From positions 7,711,811-7,775,810 of the forward strand of contig OY282605.1 of assembly GCA_958298945.1 (NCBI GenBank): a stretch of DNA of 64,000 nucleotides. The letters run 5' to 3'. Positions within the stretch are counted from its first letter, which is position 1, and the number at the start of each line of letters is the position of its first letter. This document shows positions 60,839 to 64,000 of the stretch, piece by piece. The notes under the pieces were generated by a model that searched no databases, had not been told where the DNA came from, and was given only the letters and a program-made list of their open reading frames with translations. Origin of the DNA: Atherix ibis (Eukaryota; Arthropoda; Insecta; Diptera; Athericidae). The position numbers were made by a program, and so were the translations under genes.

Positions 60839-60879
60839 ACGATGAATATGACTCGACGATGATCATATTCATCGTCGAG
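60839..60879. repeat. Two mutually exclusive nested hairpins
   Basis: ACGATGAATATGA (60839) pairs with its exact complement at 60863-60875. CTCGACGATGA (60852) pairs with its exact complement at 60869-60879. The pairings overlap, so only one can form. GACGATGATCATAT is also directly repeated (60824 and 60855). Confidence 0.8.
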
Positions 60880-63800
60880 TTTTTGTTAGAAAAAAGGCTC
60901 CGGTGTCCTTCACAAATCCCCCCCCCCCCCCCCACCACTCTCCGTGATCTAAGTTCGGATTGGGTTTTTCTTATTCCTTAATAATAAGAATTCAAATTAA
61001 ATTGAAATTTATAATCAAATAAATACGTAAATTGAAATAAAAATTTAGACTCAGCGTAAAAAATATGTTTCACAACAGAATGTGTCCACGTCATCGGTAA
61101 CACCTTAAAAACATTATTAAAATAACCACAAAATGCCATATTAAATTTTGAAATTCCCACCAACCCTCTAACAGCAATATTTCTTTTACCCTTAAAAGTT
61201 CCTACAATAATTAATATCTTTTTTTTTTTAAAAAAAACTTCTTATCTAAGCTCCATAATAATTTTGCAAAATGAACATTTTATTTACAAACCACCCCTCC
61301 CTCCCCCCCCGTCATAATTTTTTTCACATTATGTTTTTGAAGGAAAATAATTAGAAACATTAGCTTTAGTCTAGAAAATTTATATCACGTTACACGAGTA
61401 CAAATCTCCAAATAGGATTAAGACCGTTTCGACATTCAAATAAGAAAAGCAAATTGCACAAGAAAGCAACCATTTTTTTTTCTAAAAATATATTCAAATA
61501 CGTACTTGTTGTATAACAAACAGGTAAGAGAGAGAGAGAGAGAGAGAATACTTACTTATTATGCATGAAAAAATAGGAAATTTATATAAAAAAAAAACCT
61601 TCCACGAGAAAGGCCAGAAAGCACAAACATTTTTTGTGTGGATATGATAATAAATATTAAACGTTATCTTATTTGCTAGATTACACAGAAATAATAATCT
61701 TAATAATAATAATAATAATCCAGTAATGAAAATGTGACGATAATAGGTTGGGGAAAATGTGTAAATAACACCAGTTCAAATTGAGTCTTCTTAAAGAAAA
61801 ACAAGAAGCAGAAAATTCGTGGCGCTCGTAATTTATACGCGACCATTTGTGTAAAATGGAAAATTATTAAGTATACACGTGAATATACTCGTATCTCTCT
61901 TACTAAATACATCCCCCGTTCCCCAAGTTCTCCCCTTATTGCTGTGAATAAAGTCTGTTTTTCTTTCTTTTTTCTACTTGAAGAAGTCTTAAAAATTATA
62001 AAGAAATTGTCCACAAACACAATTAATAATTTCTCTTTATTTTGAAATTTTATTCTATTTAATTTTATTTAGTTTTCTTATCATTTTTGATTTATTTTCT
62101 TAATTGTTTTCTTGTTCTTCTTCTTCCGGTTTTCATTCTCAGGTATTGTACTTGGGAAAAGCGTCTAAGTTTATGCAAATACAATTGCGACATTTGAAGA
62201 AAAATAAGAACGATGAGAAAATAATCTTGAAACAACAGAAAAGAATGGTTTTTTTTGGATTATTTCTAATAAACTTTTATAAAAATAAAAGTTTGTTAAA
62301 AATTCTTATCAGTAACAAAACAGGAAAAAAAACCAAAATTCAACCAAGTTGAAATTTTATCTTATTACGAAATAATGGAAAATTTTTATTATAAAAGTTT
62401 TTTTAATTTTTAATATTAAATTAAGAGAGGAAAAATAACATTATCTTTTGGGTTTTTTTAAAAATTATTTTTATGTAAGGCACTAGGATTCATGATGCAG
62501 CGCCATCACTATGAGGCCATTTGGCGGTCTGTAATTGTGTGTGGTGTATAAGATGAAATCGGTCTTTGATTATTTAGATGTACCAGTTAGTTTGTTTTAA
62601 GAAATTTAAACTGGGACTTGGAGAGGGTATTGAGAGATCTAAAAGCTCCACAATGGAGTAAATTTTATTAGAAATAAAAATGATATTCCTTTAGAAGATG
62701 ATTGATAATGAGTTGAAAGTTACAGGATAGCCAGATGCGAAGAGGGTGGTTTTCTAAATGGGAATTATTTGTGGCAGCAGAATGTTTTGTCACTGGGCCA
62801 CGAGGGGCTTCGAGGACTGCGTGGCTGTCACTGGACATAATGACGACAAGTTTACAAATTAAAACTTTATTTGCAAAAGGATTGAATTTGCCTATATTAA
62901 AAGGTCTGTCCTTATGACATGTTCACAGTAGGAGAAAATAGTAGTAAAATAATAAAAATCCATTATGAGAAAGTAATCGTTCTCAGGACCAAGCTCATTT
63001 TCATCTCTAGGGGCATCTGAAAATCCAAGACCAACTATTGAACATCCGCATAATAGAGTCACAATTATACAGAAAATATGATCGAAAGGCTCCATGTCTG
63101 TAACATAGTCTTGGTGGACATTTTGCCGATATTGTCCTGTATTAATAAATGGTAAAGTCTCTACAACATATTTCAATAAAGAATAACGTAAATTTTCATA
63201 CACCACGTGTGTTTAATTGAAAATTTAAAAAAAAGTTCTAATTTGTAGGATCTACTTATATTACTATGATTGGAATCCGCTCTAGTAAAAATTTCCTGTA
63301 AAACAACGGATCAGTATATTTGCCTTTTTGAATTTTGATCCCAATCTGTCATCGTCAGTTCATTAAAAACTGTTCTATTAATAAAAAAATTGCATATCCC
63401 AAGGCGGGGGGGGGGGGGTAGGTTCTCCAACGTCCGGTGCTAACCTTTGAATTCTAAAAAGTCCCTGCCAGCTAACCAAACAATATCTTTAGCCATTCAT
63501 GGACAACTAGACCGGTCCGAAAGTGGAAGATATCTGTCCACACATTGGCCTAACACCGCAAAACCAGTCTACTTAATAACCAGTCCGAAATTCTGGTAGA
63601 ATTCGGATTCGGCATACCGTACTTACCCATGATTTCCTGTGGCGTTCAACTCACCATTCCCCATATTTATAATGATTCCCACTAAACCCAGAATTTTTGA
63701 ATAGGACTCCTTCCATCGTGGAGCTACTAAATCCAACAATTATTTTTCTCAAGCCCTCCTTTTGACCTTCTTAATCATCTAAATTTGCTACACAAAATTT

Positions 63801-64000
63801 AACAATATCTGAATTTTTCCTCCAAATAATCGTTGACCAATTTCATTATGGAAATGTCGTGGTGCTAAATGGCCTCAAACTCGTGGCGCTACAGAATGGA
63901 CTCTGGCTCTTGTCTGAGAGACCTTACAACTACAAAAAAACAAGAGTGTTGAAGTGTGTTGCGAAAAAAAGGTTCACGATTCGATCAATAAAAACTTCGT
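60880..64000. other. Intron sequence to window edge, mixed complexity
   Basis: C-run (60921) and G-run (63405), a GA run near 61527, and AT-rich DNA. 62465-62920 and 63400-64000 are more complex. No par-1 upstream exon, no terminal repeat and no known protein could be supported. Confidence 0.4.
62930..63206 (-). CDS. Unrecognised minus-strand open frame, about 90 codons
   Basis: A stop-free stretch of fairly normal base composition reads YENLRYSLLKYVVETLPF, then NTGQYRQNVHQDYV, DMEPFDHIFC and a possible membrane segment IIVTLLCGCSIVGLGF, followed by SDAPRDENELGPEND. It lacks a clear ATG near the start, so it could be an exon or a pseudogene fragment. I cannot name a family. Confidence 0.25.

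Noticed and set aside
62540..62900. Possible LINE RNase H segment on the minus strand (SSDSHAVLEAP)
   Set aside because: Only one short motif-like stretch; no other RNase H blocks in order around it.

Overview
This is a eukaryotic, very AT-rich window, almost certainly from an insect and most likely a fly. The reason is one host gene that can be read through almost the whole window on the minus strand: par-1, the MARK/PAR-1 serine/threonine kinase. I placed twelve internal coding exons between 59168 and 11869. All have GT/AG borders and join without a phase error into 638 codons. They give the kinase domain, the UBA-like segment and the long spacer in the order known for the Drosophila protein. 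The 5' exons lie beyond the right end. The KA1-domain 3' exons lie beyond the left end, because nothing resembling them is visible in 1-11868.

Everything else sits in the par-1 introns and is mostly transposable-element debris. The left edge (1-1060) is a degenerate 14-bp satellite. From 6.9 to 9.3 kb there are a decayed mariner and a chimera of two transposase fragments. From 12.4 to 15.1 kb an R1/LOA-like LINE is split by a nearly intact mariner and a solo-LTR-like element. From 17 to 31 kb come several mariner and Tc1/mariner derivatives and a jockey-like reverse transcriptase fragment. From 37.5 to 44 kb there are another mariner, a full-length relative of the earlier mariners, and further Tc1/mariner-like remnants. 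At 51-52 kb there is another mariner copy. At 54.1-56.3 kb lies a complete Tigger/pogo element with an open 543-codon, two-exon transposase. From 57 to 61 kb there are a Tc1/mariner-like remnant, a MITE and a jockey-like fragment. Between these blocks are AT-rich intron sequence, homopolymer runs and microsatellites.

The items most worth following up are: the intact Tigger element in sense orientation just upstream of a kinase exon; mariner derivatives whose 3' end has been replaced by an inverted copy of the 5' end; a dispersed six-copy family carrying a conserved TTTGACAGCTGTCAAA palindrome; and the split LINE. I found no rRNA, tRNA, CRISPR array or prokaryotic gene structure.
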